64,000 bases of DNA. Origin: Strigops habroptila (lineage: Eukaryota > Chordata > Aves > Psittaciformes > Psittacidae). Where the stretch lies: positions 76,509,253 to 76,573,252 of the forward strand of contig NC_044302.2 of the NCBI RefSeq assembly GCF_004027225.2, in the 5' to 3' direction. Made by a program: the position numbers and the translations under genes. Shown piece by piece: positions 23,686 through 35,555 of the stretch. Numbering within the stretch: the first letter of the stretch is position 1; the number at the start of each line of letters is the position of its first letter. Under the pieces are notes generated by a model. It did not search any database. It was not told where the DNA came from and saw only the letters and a program-made list of their open reading frames with translations.

Positions 23686-25639
23686 TGTTACGCTTGGGGG
23701 GAGCAGAAGCAAGGATAAAAGCAGCAAGAACTGAAACAGAAGGATCAGAACAAAACAACACTCCATGGTTGCGTAGGTGAAGGCTGGAGAATACGTTTTG
23801 CCATTGTTTGAGCTGTGACCAGTGACACACAAGTTCAATGTGTTCTCTGTCACCATGCCAGGCTTACACCTGGCCTCTCAGCATCTGACATGCCAGGTGA
23901 TATACGACTGTGGTATGAGACGGGAAAGAGTGTGACTGGGGTGTTAGCCAGGAAACCAACATAAAACCCATGGGGCCGTCCTGTTGTTTGACATGAAGGA
24001 ACCCCACCACTGGCTGGTGGAACCTGCCAGCGCTGGTGGAGCCAGGAGATCCTGCTACTACCCTGCAAAGGTGAGGGATGGAGGCGCTATGGCAGGCTGG
24101 TCTATCTTGCTGATACGCTTGAGTGTATCTGCACAGCACAATGTGTTCTTGGTTTCTCCTCCACACAGAGAGAAAACATGAAGCCCCAAGCTCTGGGTAA
24201 ACTCTGAGGCGAGAAGAGGTAATTATGTGTGTTGGCTTTCTCTGTTCTTCCCACCATCTTAGCTGTTCTTTGTTTACACATGTGCAACATGTCTCTTGGC
24301 CATTTACTGTGTTCATTAAACGTGGAACAATCACCTAATTTCCTGTCTTTTAAAGACAATTAAACCAATTGTACCTGAACAACATCTCTGACTTTGGGTC
24401 TTAATTTACATCTGCTTTTAACACTCAGCCTGGCTCCTGCATCATTGCTCTTGTAGTGTTGGTCCAGTTCCATTTCTAGTACCAGCAAAAATTAACTTTT
24501 ATAAAACAGACTCCTCAAAGCAACAGCAGCTGTAACATCCGTTAGATCATCCAGGGAGGACTGCAAGCACTTACGGCTGTCAGAGATTTGCTTTCCTATA
24601 ACCTTGTCCTGGAAGTTAATATTTTGCCTACCTTGGACTTTTTAAGGAATTTTCTCCCTATTCCAGTATTATTGGAATGACAGCCATTTGAGCAACACAG
24701 TCCTCTGGGAAAGCAGATGCTGTTTGTCAGAACTAGTGCTGGTCCCACATTATTTTGGGGAGATATTTTTTTTTTCAGTTAACATAAGAGTGCAATGGGC
24801 TTTTCATGTCAGACAAAAGCTAGTTCTTGCATAGTAACCTACTAGGAATAGTGGCTGATGCAGGTATGTAGGAAAGAGGACTAGAATGGAACAAGGCTGG
24901 TACTTCCCCAGAATACTAACCCAGTCTCCTATGATTTGTGTTTTGGAGCCGTCTTAATGACACAAGCTTTTGTATTTAGTAGCTCTCAATAAGTATTTCC
25001 CAGGAATTTGTCACAGCAAGCAGTTTAGCAGCTCAAAAACATTCTTCTGCTTGTTTTGATCTGGGGGTCGGGTGGGGTGGGTGGGGTCTTTCCTTATTTT
25101 ATGTTGTAAAAGACCATGAATAATTAATTATTACTCACCTTCTCCATGCAACTCTCAAATGCATGGACAACTTTCATATCCCCAGTTATGTCTTTCTGCA
25201 GACTGAGATGCCTTGTATATTTAGCTGTTTCTAACACAGAAGCTGTTTCCTTGCTGTTCTTCTTATCTCTTCTAACCCTGCTGTACTGTTTGCAAAATGA
25301 AGGTAGGAACACCACCATGATATTGCAGAAGGGAGCTTCCCTTGGACTTATTTAGTGGCATAAAAATGCTTCTGTTTTTCTGTTTTCTATTTCTTTTCTA
25401 ATCCTGTTTGTTTTCAAATTCTCACTGGACCAACATTTTCACTTGCACTAGTCCCAGGATCTTGTTCATGAAGCCTAACAGTCAACTCAAAGCTCACAGC
25501 TGTGTACTAAAAACTGATTTTCCCCATTTTGTCTGATCTTTATCAAAGCTGAATTTATCTGACACTACAGTTCCATGAGGTCCTTCTGCATTCTTCACAG
25601 CTGGACCTTAATTTGCTCTCTTTATATAGCTTTAAAAAA
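23686..25639. other. intergenic; possible degraded repeat at 23.8-24.4 kb
   Basis: The stretch from about 23,820 to 24,380 has a different texture (higher GC, then an AATTAAACC-like tail) and could be a decayed LTR, but I could not place it in a family. A G-quadruplex motif lies at 25063-25086. No gene was recognised. Confidence 0.4.
25063..25086 (+). other. G-quadruplex motif
   Basis: Five G runs (5, 3, 4, 3 and 4 long) are separated by TC, T, T and T. This meets the strict G3+N1-7 definition with very short loops, so a parallel quadruplex is expected in single-stranded DNA or RNA from the + strand. Confidence 0.85.
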
Positions 25640-26460
25640 ACCTTTATCCCTTCATTATTTATTCTCTTTCCCAGATCACTGACGAATATGTTGAATAGCA
25701 CTGTCCTCAGGACAGACTCCTGTGGGACACCATTGATGCTGTCAGTTCACTTGTAAAACACAATAATTTATTCTTTATTTCCTATTTTTCAGTTAGCCAC
25801 TTACTATTTGAGTCTTTTTCCAGTATCCCATGGCAGCCTAGTTTAAGAGTGAGGAATGCTTTCTGGAACAAGGTAGACAGTAATCAGGCAGGTCACCTAC
25901 CATGAACTTCTTCAGGGAATGCCAGTAGAAACACATTATGACTCTTCTTTACGTTTCCCTAGTGTATTGTGTCTATTCATGTTCCCACCCTTTTGGTTTT
26001 CAGGCTGATCTCAACCTCGTTACCCATTCTGGACAGCAGACTTAATGTTCAGCAGCTCTCTGGATACTGCCTGACACCTCTCCGCTTGGCATTGTGTCCA
26101 CCAGGTTTATGTGCCGTGCTCCTGAAGCACATTTCAGCCGGTGGCTCCCATCATTCATCCATCTCAAGTTCCTCTGGAACTCCGGGGTGGATACCATCCA
26201 GTTCTGCCTTGTTATGTCTTGTTTTGAGGATTTGCCCTACAGTATCGTCTATCTACAGTTCAGTCTGAGAGAGATCCTTCAGCATGTCCCTATTTCTGTG
26301 ATGTGGGAACCTCCTCAAGCTCTACCATAGCGAAAACACATGTAAAATACTTATTTAGGTTTTCTGCTACGACCTTATCTTCTTTAAGCACGCTTTCTAT
26401 ACCCTGCCCATTTACTAGCCTTCAATGCCCCCTTCAGGCTTCTTGATCCCATTGCATCTA
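25640..26460 (-). mobile_element. ancient CR1-type LINE, reverse-transcriptase region
   Basis: The + strand carries CAGATCACTGACGAATATGT, TGTGGGACACCATTGATG, GGATACCATCCAGTTCTGCC and TTTCTGCTACGACCTTATC in the order expected for the reverse complement of CR1 polymerase sequence. It is very diverged, with indels and stops, and comparable in age to the copy at 14.9-15.7 kb. The boundaries are approximate. Confidence 0.6.
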
Positions 26461-29400
26461 GGCAAGAATTCATGGCTATTTGCAGATTGCTCCTGTAACA
26501 GCTCTGGAGGACATCACATTACTCTGGTCTTTTCTTCCATTTACCCTCCAAACAGTGGCATTGCCTTAAAAACTTTTTTTTTCCCACAGCAGGTGGTAAG
26601 TTTGGGATGCATTTTTATGGGCCATTAGTGGGACTATACAGCCTGAATTCACCAAAGCATGGGCCTAACTCCCATTGTTTTAACACTGAACTGTGTTACG
26701 CACTTTAGTTCTCTGCAGAGCTTATAGCTCTAGCTAATAAGCTGTGAATAACAGGTATTTCTTTTCTAAGTCATTTTTAACGATTCTACTTCTAGTTTGG
26801 CTTGTTGTTGATAATTCAGACCCTTATGCAGAACTTGCTGTAGTAATGCAGAGGTGAAGCATCTTTGTGTGTCCTGGAGCAGTCAGGTGGGAGTTTGTGT
26901 CCCTTGGGCCCTGCAGCTTTGGTAGTCGTTACTAGCTTGAGATCTGGAAGCAGCAGTTCTTCAGCAGGACACTAAGGGGCAGACCCAGACCAAAAGTTTT
27001 CCTCAGTTGTATATACATACAAACCTTATTTGTCTAATTTTTTTATATTGATTTAACACAAACAATGCCCTGGAATATTGCATCAAGTTGGTCTGGATGG
27101 CTTTTTTCCGTTGCATCTTTTGTATTTATTTTGGCAGAGGTGATAAGGAAGGTGGGTTTATTTGCCAGTTATCTCAAGACAGACTCACTTGAGCTCACAG
27201 CTCACAGACAGAGCAGAAAGGATGGAAAAGATACAGTGAGCTCTGCATCTGGAGCCTTGGTGCATCATGTCATGGTCAAGAGCAGGTACAAGCATGTAGC
27301 TGTATGGGCCAGAGGCTTTCACTGCTCAGAGACATTCCTTGCCACCACAGAGCTAGTCACACCAGCCCTTGGAAACACATCCCCAAAGTAATACCTGCTG
27401 TGTGATTGGAGACTAGGAAGGAGGAACTGAGGCAGGTGTTACTCAACAGCCCACTCAGGACGAGGGAAAACTTGTCTAAGGTTTTCCTACTGCTACAACC
27501 TGTAGGTGACTTGGCCACCATCCTGTGACACAGGTCCCTGTAGTTATGTAGCATAACTGGATGTTGAAGTGAATTAGGATAAAAAGCTGCTGCATGTTGA
27601 TACAAGTTTGAATTAGGAGGAAAACATCGGTAAGTTCAGAACCAGCATGTCTCAAAAGGGTGGGTTTGGCGTATTGGTCAATGGATTTAACAAAAAGAGA
27701 ATTGCTGTTTTGGCTTTGTTCAGAAGGTGATATATTGCCAAATACTAGCTGAAACATGAGCTACCAAAGCCAGCTGGCACTAGGTGCTTGTTCTCTGGTT
27801 ACGGGGTGGGAGAGCTGCTCTGAAACAGGACCTCTACTACTACCTGAGGCAGAGCTGGCTCCAACTCTGTCTACAGTGAGGTATTTTATGTTATTTTGGT
27901 ATCCTGCCTTGGTGTAAATAGACTGCATTAAAGTAATAAATGGCTGGTACACAGCTAGATACATATATCTGCTTCAGAGGCTTATGAGGAAGAAAGAATT
28001 TTATAGCCAGAGTATCACTTCATAGCTCCAGTTTAGGGTTAATAAGGCTTTCTAGGCTATTATCCAGATAACAGTACATTCCTATACAACTTGATGTTGC
28101 CTTCACATGCTACTAACGGGTGGTTTCTCACAGAGGGAGGAAATGGCGGCTGATGTTCTGAGGGGAGAAGGGAGCAGTAGGTCAGTACCTCAAGTACAGA
28201 CAATGCTCCAATTTCTGTCCTAAGCAAGTATCACAAGACAAATGACCTCTATGGGAACAAGCAGAGTTCAATGATCTGGACATGTCAATGAAATATTATT
28301 TACTCATGTGAAAAAGAAGTGTACAATCTTGTCCAAAACAGGGCTCAGCAGAGAATGAGATCAGGATACTCTTTAGTTGGGCAGCCCTGGAAGTGTAACA
28401 CATTAAAAAAGATGCCTACAGAGTAAACCACCGAATTTAGGTGCCAAGAGCTTTAATAGCCCTTTGCTGTTCTGCTGCCTGTGGGATCACAGCAGTTAAA
28501 ACAGTCTTAAAGATGTGAACCAGAACCTGTGGGGAAGGAAAACGTGCCTGATGTAAATGGATGAACCAATCAACCACCCATATATGGAAAAAAATCCTAA
28601 ATGAAAATGCTAATAATCCTAAAAATGTAAACATGCCCATTTTAAATCAACAAAAAATAGTGGTTCAAATGAAAGCCTCAAATCAGCTCTCAAACGCTTA
28701 GTCTATATTAATAAAATCTTTAGACTAATCTAGGCTCTAATCTAATGTAAACTTTTTAGTGTATAGTGTATCTGTCCTTCTGAGCCTTGCAGTGTTCCCT
28801 GTTGCTTCCCATCACACCATTTGCCACTCTGGGGGTACAACATTGACTCAAAACACGTGCATCCCAAAAGCAGTGTGAGTTTGGGAAAAACAAATAATGA
28901 CAGGATGTGGGTGGGAGGCTGACTTGCCTTTCCCAGCGCAATAATAATTTGTGAGAAAATACTCCCCATATGCATTCTGGCAAATGTTGAAAACCAGATG
29001 CCCTAAGTATGAGATCCTCCCACTTAAGCTGAGCAGTATTTTACTGTGGCTTAGACTGGCACTTTTTAGGCTGCTCTTGCTTTAAAGGTAGCCTGTGTTT
29101 TGTTGTCTCAAGAAGAGACCAAGGAAAAATTCCAGTGAAGAAGCCAAAGCTTCTCCTTCCCAGCTGCGGAGGAAGAAAGCTGCTGACCTATGTCAAGGGC
29201 TGGCTGCTTTCACACAGAGCAGAACTCTGCTCAGCTCTTTTGAGGGAGATGAGACCAATGATAAGATTTTCTGCCTGTAGTTTGACTGCCCCATGTGGGA
29301 GGGGAGAAGCAGTCCCAGAGAGCTTCCCAGCTGGATGTACCTCTTCCCTACACCAACCAAAGTTAAAGGAAGCAGTCATAGCTGGTTGAGTCCTTTCTAA

Positions 29401-29809
29401 CGTTTATAGAGCAAGGAACAACCCCTGCCTCTCTCAGCAGCCTCCAGTGAGATCAGATGGCTGACTCCTTCTGTAAGCATCCATTACTGCTTGAGTAAAG
29501 ATGGCAGAGTTTCGACCTATAGAGCATTTGTGTCATGCCAGCTGATAAATCTGCCCTTCTGCGTTTGACAGCCATTGATTTTGTAGACACAATTTAGTGT
29601 TGAAATACTCATTAGGAGAAGGGCACAGCTGGAGCAGTCCGCAAGGGGCAAGCACAGAACATAAAGGCAACACTAAAACACCACTAAAACTAGTCAGGGG
29701 ACAGGTTGCTTTTAAGTTTATTTTTGAGCTTGAGCAAGGAGTGAAGACTCTTTGAAGGGAATTTATAAAGACTACGAACTTAAACTCTTTATGGTAGTGG
29801 TAGGTGGTG
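26461..29809. other. intergenic, no gene recognised
   Basis: Unique-looking sequence. Open frames of up to about 108 codons have no recognisable domains. Confidence 0.5.
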
Positions 29810-30070
29810 CAAAAAGGGCCAATGGCTACAATTGCAGTTTGGGATGCTCAGACTGGATATTAAGGTAACCATCTTCCCCAGGCAGGTAGTACAGCATTGG
29901 AGCAAGTTGTGCAAGAAGTTGTGCAATCCCATCCTTGGAGGTTTTCTAGATTTAACTGGATAAAGCCATTGCTGACCTGGCCTGGCAATGGTGATCATCC
30001 CACTTAGAGCAGGAAGTGGGACTAGGCACCTTCAGAGGTGCCTTCCCACCAACACTGCCACAATTTGGCA
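29810..30070 (+). mobile_element. CR1 LINE 3' fragment, sense orientation
   Basis: GGGCCAATGGCTACAA, ACTGGATATTAAGG, CATCCTTGGAGGTTTTC and TCAGAGGTGCCTTCCCACC are in the order of a CR1 3' UTR on the + strand. The terminal octamers are lost. It is quite diverged. Confidence 0.75.
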
Positions 30071-30130
30071 GGTTGCAATGGACAAAATTTGGTAATGAAT
30101 GAGGGGGCACCAATCTTCAGCATGTCTATA

Positions 30131-30620
30131 GTCATAGAATAACAGAATCATAGAATGACAGAATCAGCTAGGTTGGAAAAGACTTTTAAGATCATCAAGT
30201 CGAACCATTATCCCAGGACTGCCAAGTCCACCAATAAACCACTAAGGGCCTCATCTACATGGTTTTTGAACATTTCCAGGGACGGTGATTCCACCACGTC
30301 CCTGGGAAGCCTGTTCCAATACCTTACTACCCTTCTGGTGAGGCCGTTTCCTCTTGTCCTGTCTCTTCTTATTTGGGAAATGAGACCGACACACACTTCG
30401 CTCCATCTTCCTTGCACATAGTTGTAGGGTGCGATAAGGTCCTCCCCTGAGCATCCTTTTTTCCAGACTAAACCACTCCAGTTCCCTCAGCTGCTCCTCA
30501 TGAGACTTGTGCTCCAGACCCTTCACCAGCTTTGTTGCGCTTCTCTGGACCCGCTCCAGCACCTCAATATCTCTCTTGTAGTGAGGGGTCCAGAACTGAA
30601 CACAGGATTCAACGTGCTGC
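30131..30620 (-). mobile_element. CR1 LINE 3' fragment
   Basis: The + strand starts TCATAGAATAACAGAATCAT with more octamer-like units, then AGGTTGGAAAAGACTTTTAA, ACCACGTCCCTGGGAAGCCT and ends near CCAGAACTGAACACAGGATT. It lies on the minus strand. Its text differs from the copy at 22 kb and agrees with the one at 58.4 kb, so it represents a different CR1 subfamily. Confidence 0.93.
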
Positions 30621-33600
30621 AGTCTAATTCCCTCTGTCAAATGTATGTCTGGTGATGCTTCGGTGTTTAGCCTGTGGAAACCAGAGTGCAGGGGAGGAAG
30701 GGCTGATGGGAGAATGCTTGTTGCTGTCATGGAGTTGGATCTTGCCTTGATACAGAAGTGCTTGCAGGATGCATTGATTTATCATACACTTGCCATTAGA
30801 TATCATACAAAACCAAATTGTGCTGGAGTTTTGGACAAAGATTAAAACCAGTTGATTGATAATCATGAATTTTGCGTAGTCTCTGGGGCCTGCCCTCACA
30901 GGAGTTAGGAGTTCTCTGCTGTCACTGGAGCCACTGACAGGATTTCACTAGCGAGAGAAGAAAGGGATGGACACAGCAAACTGGATGGATCTCTGGACAA
31001 ACACAGCACATCCATTCCCTGTAATCCACTAGTGTGGAATAGAGAGTTTCTTACACAATTAGCTGGAGTGAAAGTAGCTATTGAAAGAGACTGCACAGAT
31101 TATATCACTATATAAATTATTGAGCTGATGTCCTGGCAGATGATAGAGGAAACCCTTCTTTCTTCAGTCCTGAGGATGGCAGCATTAAAAGTTTATACCT
31201 GCTTCCTGGTAGTTTTACCTCCTGTAGACTCTGCTTAGATAATTAATTTGCAATATTCATCAGCCAGAGGATCAATGTAATATATAGAAAAACAGAAGGA
31301 TTTTATACTTATGTATTCACCCAGCCATGGTTTTGTCTTCTGTGAGTGAAACTGTTGTCGAATAAATAGCAAAAAACCCCAGTATTTTGATGTTTATCTG
31401 GTTAATATTTCTGTGCAATAATTATAAGTATTAGTGAATCACAAGCAAGACGCAGCCCTGCATGGCTGTAACTAGCTACATAAGAGACTCCATGCTTTTA
31501 CTTAGCACCTGCAAAGACACAGAGAATGTCCAGCATATGAGTGGGAGAGTTGTGCTGCACCTGGTATCACTCATGTTATCCTCCCTGGAATACACTCCAT
31601 AAGTGCTGCGTATGGTCCAGCTAGATCCCTGCGCTTGCTGGAGCACAGGGTAGATCTCTCTGTATAAAACTGGGCACCCATTAGCTATTCCCAAATAGCG
31701 AAAAGGTATGGGGAGCAACTCTCCTCCTCAGCTCTCCTCTGACTCCACGAGGAATTAGGTTCCTCTTGTTGCATATCAACATTTCCAGGCTGGTTTCCAC
31801 TTGGACCTTTTCTAAAATTTACCTGAGCATTGGCTTACCCCATCCCTGGTGAGCACCCACGGCTGCAGCGATGGGAGGTGAAGGCATACTCCCTGCATGC
31901 AGTATGGTGCCTATCCACAGGGACCCCTAACCAGAAGAGCCTGCCTACTGTTTCAGAAACAATGCTTTACACAGTATCACCTCCCATACCACTGGATCCA
32001 GCACTTTTATGTGGTCCCCCTTCCCCTTCTCTTTCTGCCAGAGGGATAGCCAAGACCCCTCAGGTTGTGGAGACTTGTGACAATGGTGCAGACAGAAGAA
32101 ACATCATGTCTGGAAGCAAAGGAGGCAGTCAGAGACGCGGGATGAGATCTACTGGGGCACTCGAACCTACAAGCACCAGGAGGCTTTCAGAGCTAAAAAC
32201 AGTGCCCATCTCATTTTCTTTCCCCCTGTCTAGCATAAAAGAAAGAATGAGCTGCAGCTCTGTATCCTCTTGCTGTATTTCTGCACAGTTGTGCTTGCTG
32301 TGTATAGCAGATGGAAGGCTTTACTGAGGGAAAGCAAACACAAATTAAGCAGTTTTCCATTTCACATGGCTGTTGTGAAAACTGTGGTTATGTGGTTATT
32401 TGGAATTTTGGGTGGTAAGTAGGCTCCACCATGCATCTTTCTTGCATCCCCCAGCCATCGCCCCCAGGGTCAGCAGGTCCCTGGATTTCAGAGCAGGAGA
32501 AGTACTTCTGGGGGAAGATCACTTATTAAAAGAGAGATGCCAAACTGCAGTTGTTGTGCAGGACTAATAAAAATTAAGCCAAGCCTGTTGATCAGTGCAC
32601 ACTGTAACTTCAGGCACACCTTCCTCTGAAACTGGTTTCCTCATTTCCTCATGAGGATACAGCAAGAATTCCATTCAGCAAGCCAACATTTCAGGCTTAG
32701 GGAGACATCTAACAATAAAGGCAGATGTCTCAAGGGGTTTGCGCCAAGCTCACCTCCAAAGCTAACTCTAGTACCCAAGTATCTTCGCGGACACTGACTG
32801 ACTGCCACCAGCCATTTAGACTCTCGGCTATATAAGTGATGAGAGACAAATTAGAAAGAGTCGTGTTGAAAATGGGGAAAAGTTAGTTTATGCTGACATG
32901 GTGATTGTTGGATTTTTCTAATTTTGACCTTCAGGCCCCCAGATGGGCATATTTGTGAAAGCTCAAATGATAAGAAACATCTCCTATGTTCCACACACAG
33001 CCTTCTGCTCTGCCTAGTGAATATTTTAGTGACCCATTTACAGCAAGCAGCTTTTATTGAGCAGAGTAGGCAAATGCAGAAGGAAACAGAAGCCCTATCT
33101 TCCTAATGACAGTTATACATCTGTCTCTATATATGTAATCCACCCTCTCAGCCTGATAAACAAAAGCCTGTGCACAAGTTTTGAAAGGAAGGTGACCATC
33201 ACTTTCTGTGATCTGAGCATTTTTTGGCGAACACCTCAGCCACCCCACAAAACAGGTAAGTCTTAGCCTTTGCACGGTGATATTGTTCCCAACTCCAGTC
33301 TTACCTTGAATTTCATTCTGACTTTTTAATTTCTCTCCTGGGGCTTAATCAACATAATGTTTCCCTTTCACCTCGTTTCTATTTTAAGACAATTTTTGAG
33401 TCAGCTACTCAGCAACTAATTGCATTTCCACCTTTTTTTCTTGGTGGTGCTTCCCTGTGTACCTTCTTACTGCATGCTCGATGAAGTAAACCCTTGGCGA
33501 TGTCTAGCTCTGTTTATTTCAGGTAATTTACAAGAAAAAACGTCAACCCAAGAAAACACAACTGCATAAATCAAAAGCTGATGCTTCTATCCATATTACT

Positions 33601-34060
33601 GGTGATTTTCCTCTAACCATCTAAGAAACTGGTGTGGAGCATTCTGTATAACTCATCCACTTTGGCTGCTGTTATTTCTTGATCTCATTTTCTTGAGAAA
33701 ACTTTTGAATGAACAGGTAGGAGGTTGTGCCTTCATTTTTCCTGTGTTTTCAGCTATGGGTATGAGACATTTCATTTTACAGTAACTTTGCAAAATGATG
33801 CACAGTAGATCACTGTCTTAAAAGAAGTCCTTCTTTTCCATTTACCTTTTTGAAGTAATTGCTAGTGAGTTCAGGACAATGCTTTATTTTTAACACTCTA
33901 GCCTTGCTCACACACAGCTGTGAGGGTGGATCACTGAAAACCCATTTTTTTCAGTTCTGGTAACAATTTCTCTCTTCAGCTAGCTCTCCACCCCTTCCCA
34001 AGGCCAGCCTTTGGTCTGGCTCCTGTGCAATGTCACTGACTCTAGATCTTTATCCTGCAG
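30621..34060. other. intergenic / possible S100Z 5' region
   Basis: No coding gene recognised. S100Z in other vertebrates has upstream noncoding exon(s), so part of this stretch may be S100Z promoter, 5'UTR exon or first intron. One strong donor, CAG/GTAAGT, is at 33256. The frame at 31830-32327 (165 codons) has no recognisable domain and is probably chance. Confidence 0.45.
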
Positions 34061-34077
34061 ATGTCCCTCTCATTGTT

Positions 34078-34215
34078 ATGTCCACACCGCTGGAGGATGC
34101 AATGGACACCTTGATCAGGATTTTCCATCACTACTCTGGCAAGGAAGGAGACAGACATAAGCTCAGTAAAGGAGAACTCAAGGAGCTCCTCACCAGCGAG
34201 CTTCCTTTCAGTAAG
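34078..34215 (+). CDS. S100Z: S100Z coding exon A: N-terminal EF-hand
   Basis: Encodes the start of S100Z, a small dimeric EF-hand Ca2+-binding protein. [20 protein letters not shown], then [18 protein letters not shown], is the S100-type helix I - pseudo-EF loop - helix II. The product agrees closely with human S100Z (MxTxLExAMDTxIRIFHxYS). The acceptor CTGCAG ends at 34060 and the ATG lies 17 bases later. The exon end is uncertain. A strong donor A/GTAAGG at 34211 would leave phase 1, whereas the next exon starts in phase 0. The in-frame alternative used for these coordinates is AAG/GCGCAG at 34216, a weak GC donor, giving ELPFSK. Family exons end ELxxFLx, so one residue would be missing. 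An overlapping out-of-frame ATG is present at 34061. Confidence 0.85.
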
Positions 34216-35396
34216 GCGCAGCTCCCGAACCTCTTGATTTAGTTTCATGTGTAGGAGAAGCAGCTATCCAAGTGTTCAGGAATAGCATCTCCTTCTGAAA
34301 GGTACATCCTGCCAGACAGAAGGAGATGAGATCAAGGTCTGCTTTGAGAAGTGTGTTTTCAGAGAGTTGCCCAGCCCCGGTGTCCTGCCATGTGCCACCA
34401 GCAGCAGAAACAGGTACCTTACTTACCTTGCTCTACTTACTGCTCTGTGCTTCAGAGCAGGAGGACAAGGGCTGCCTAGAAGCAGTAGCAAAATTTATGC
34501 TAAAGCGGCTTTAATCAGTTTTTTGTTTATTTGTTCATTTTTAATAATGGGACATAGGTAAGTCATTCAAAGAATTAAATCCAGCTACCAGTTCTCTTGA
34601 GGCAAGAAACTAGCTTGTGCACAGTGGCTACAGACACAGTACAGCAACTTGTGTGCCCTGCACAGAGATGATAATAAAGTCCTTTCAGCGATAAGCTGCT
34701 GATCTGAATATCTCTTTGCATGTTTGTTATGTTCTGCATTACACAGCATGGGTGCTTTTTATGGAACAATGACCAGATTCATAGTTGGGTTTCTGTATCC
34801 TCTTAACGATAAAAATTGTTGTGGATGCTATAACCACCAGCAAGATTTTTTTACATTGAGTCCATTTCCTTGAATTGGGTTTTCTTTTAACGTTGGCTGT
34901 TGATTGATTATTACAACATTCACTGTTCTTACTCACATTGAATAGAATGTGTTTTTTGCTAAGTAGAGATCTTCTGAATGTGATGAATGGATGTATAATA
35001 TGACCACTTACGAACAGCCTGTTGAAAATCTAAGTACTGTTTGTTAAGGGATAATACAGAGAAATGCACATTATAGATCCGTCTTGTCGAAAGAAAGCAG
35101 TGCTTAGCAGCTCATGAAATCTGTTTGATTCATTTCAGTGCTTATGTAGCACCTGTATTTCTTCTAAGAGCTGTGCTGTCTTTGGTTTCTGTTGCTCTGC
35201 ACTTCTGGGACTCCAGACCTATGTTTTTAATGCTGTGGCTAGTGGCATATTAATATTCAGGTGCATACTGCATGCAGCCTTTTATTTAATAGCACCAGGG
35301 CTCGTGACATAGCAGTGGGTTGCACTGCCACGATAGAGTGTGTCAGAGCTCCGTATTCAAGATCCGAACAGCTAAGTCACTTTTCTTTCTCTTTAG
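34216..35396 (+). other. S100Z: S100Z intron between coding exons
   Basis: About 1.2 kb, ending TTTTCTTTCTCTTTAG, a strong acceptor. No repeat or gene was recognised inside it. The 5' boundary is either 34211 (GT) or 34216 (GC). Confidence 0.7.
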
Positions 35397-35555
35397 GCCC
35401 CAAAGGACCCCCATCTGGTTGATAAGATTATGAAAGATCTGGACTCCAATAAAGACAATGAAGTGGATTTTCACGAATTTGTCATTCTGGTTGCTGCTTT
35501 GACTGTGGCATGTAATGATTTCTTTGAAGAACAGCTTAAGAAAGAGGGATTTTAA
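35397..35555 (+). CDS. S100Z: S100Z coding exon B: canonical EF-hand and C-terminus
   Basis: Encodes the last 52 residues: APKDPHLVDKIMKDL, the calcium loop DSNKDNEVDFHEF, then VILVAALTVACNDFFEEQLK and a stop. The canonical 12-residue EF loop is intact (Asp1, Asn3, Asp5, Glu7, Glu12). The length equals that of the corresponding human exon (52 residues) and the VAALTVACNDxF helix IV is diagnostic for S100Z within the S100 family. The first complete codon starts directly after the AG, so this exon needs a phase-0 partner. The whole exon looks under purifying selection, which argues against a dead gene despite the odd donor of the preceding exon. Confidence 0.93.
   Translation, partial: APKDPHLVDKIMKDLDSNKDNEVDFHEFVILVAALTVACNDFFEEQLKKEGF

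Noticed and set aside
30251-30730. 159-codon minus-strand frame
   Set aside because: It overlaps the CR1 copy and is a remnant reading of that element, not a gene.
31830-32327. 165-codon + strand frame
   Set aside because: No recognisable domain. Frames of this length are expected by chance a few times in a window this size, and there are no supporting splice or promoter signals.
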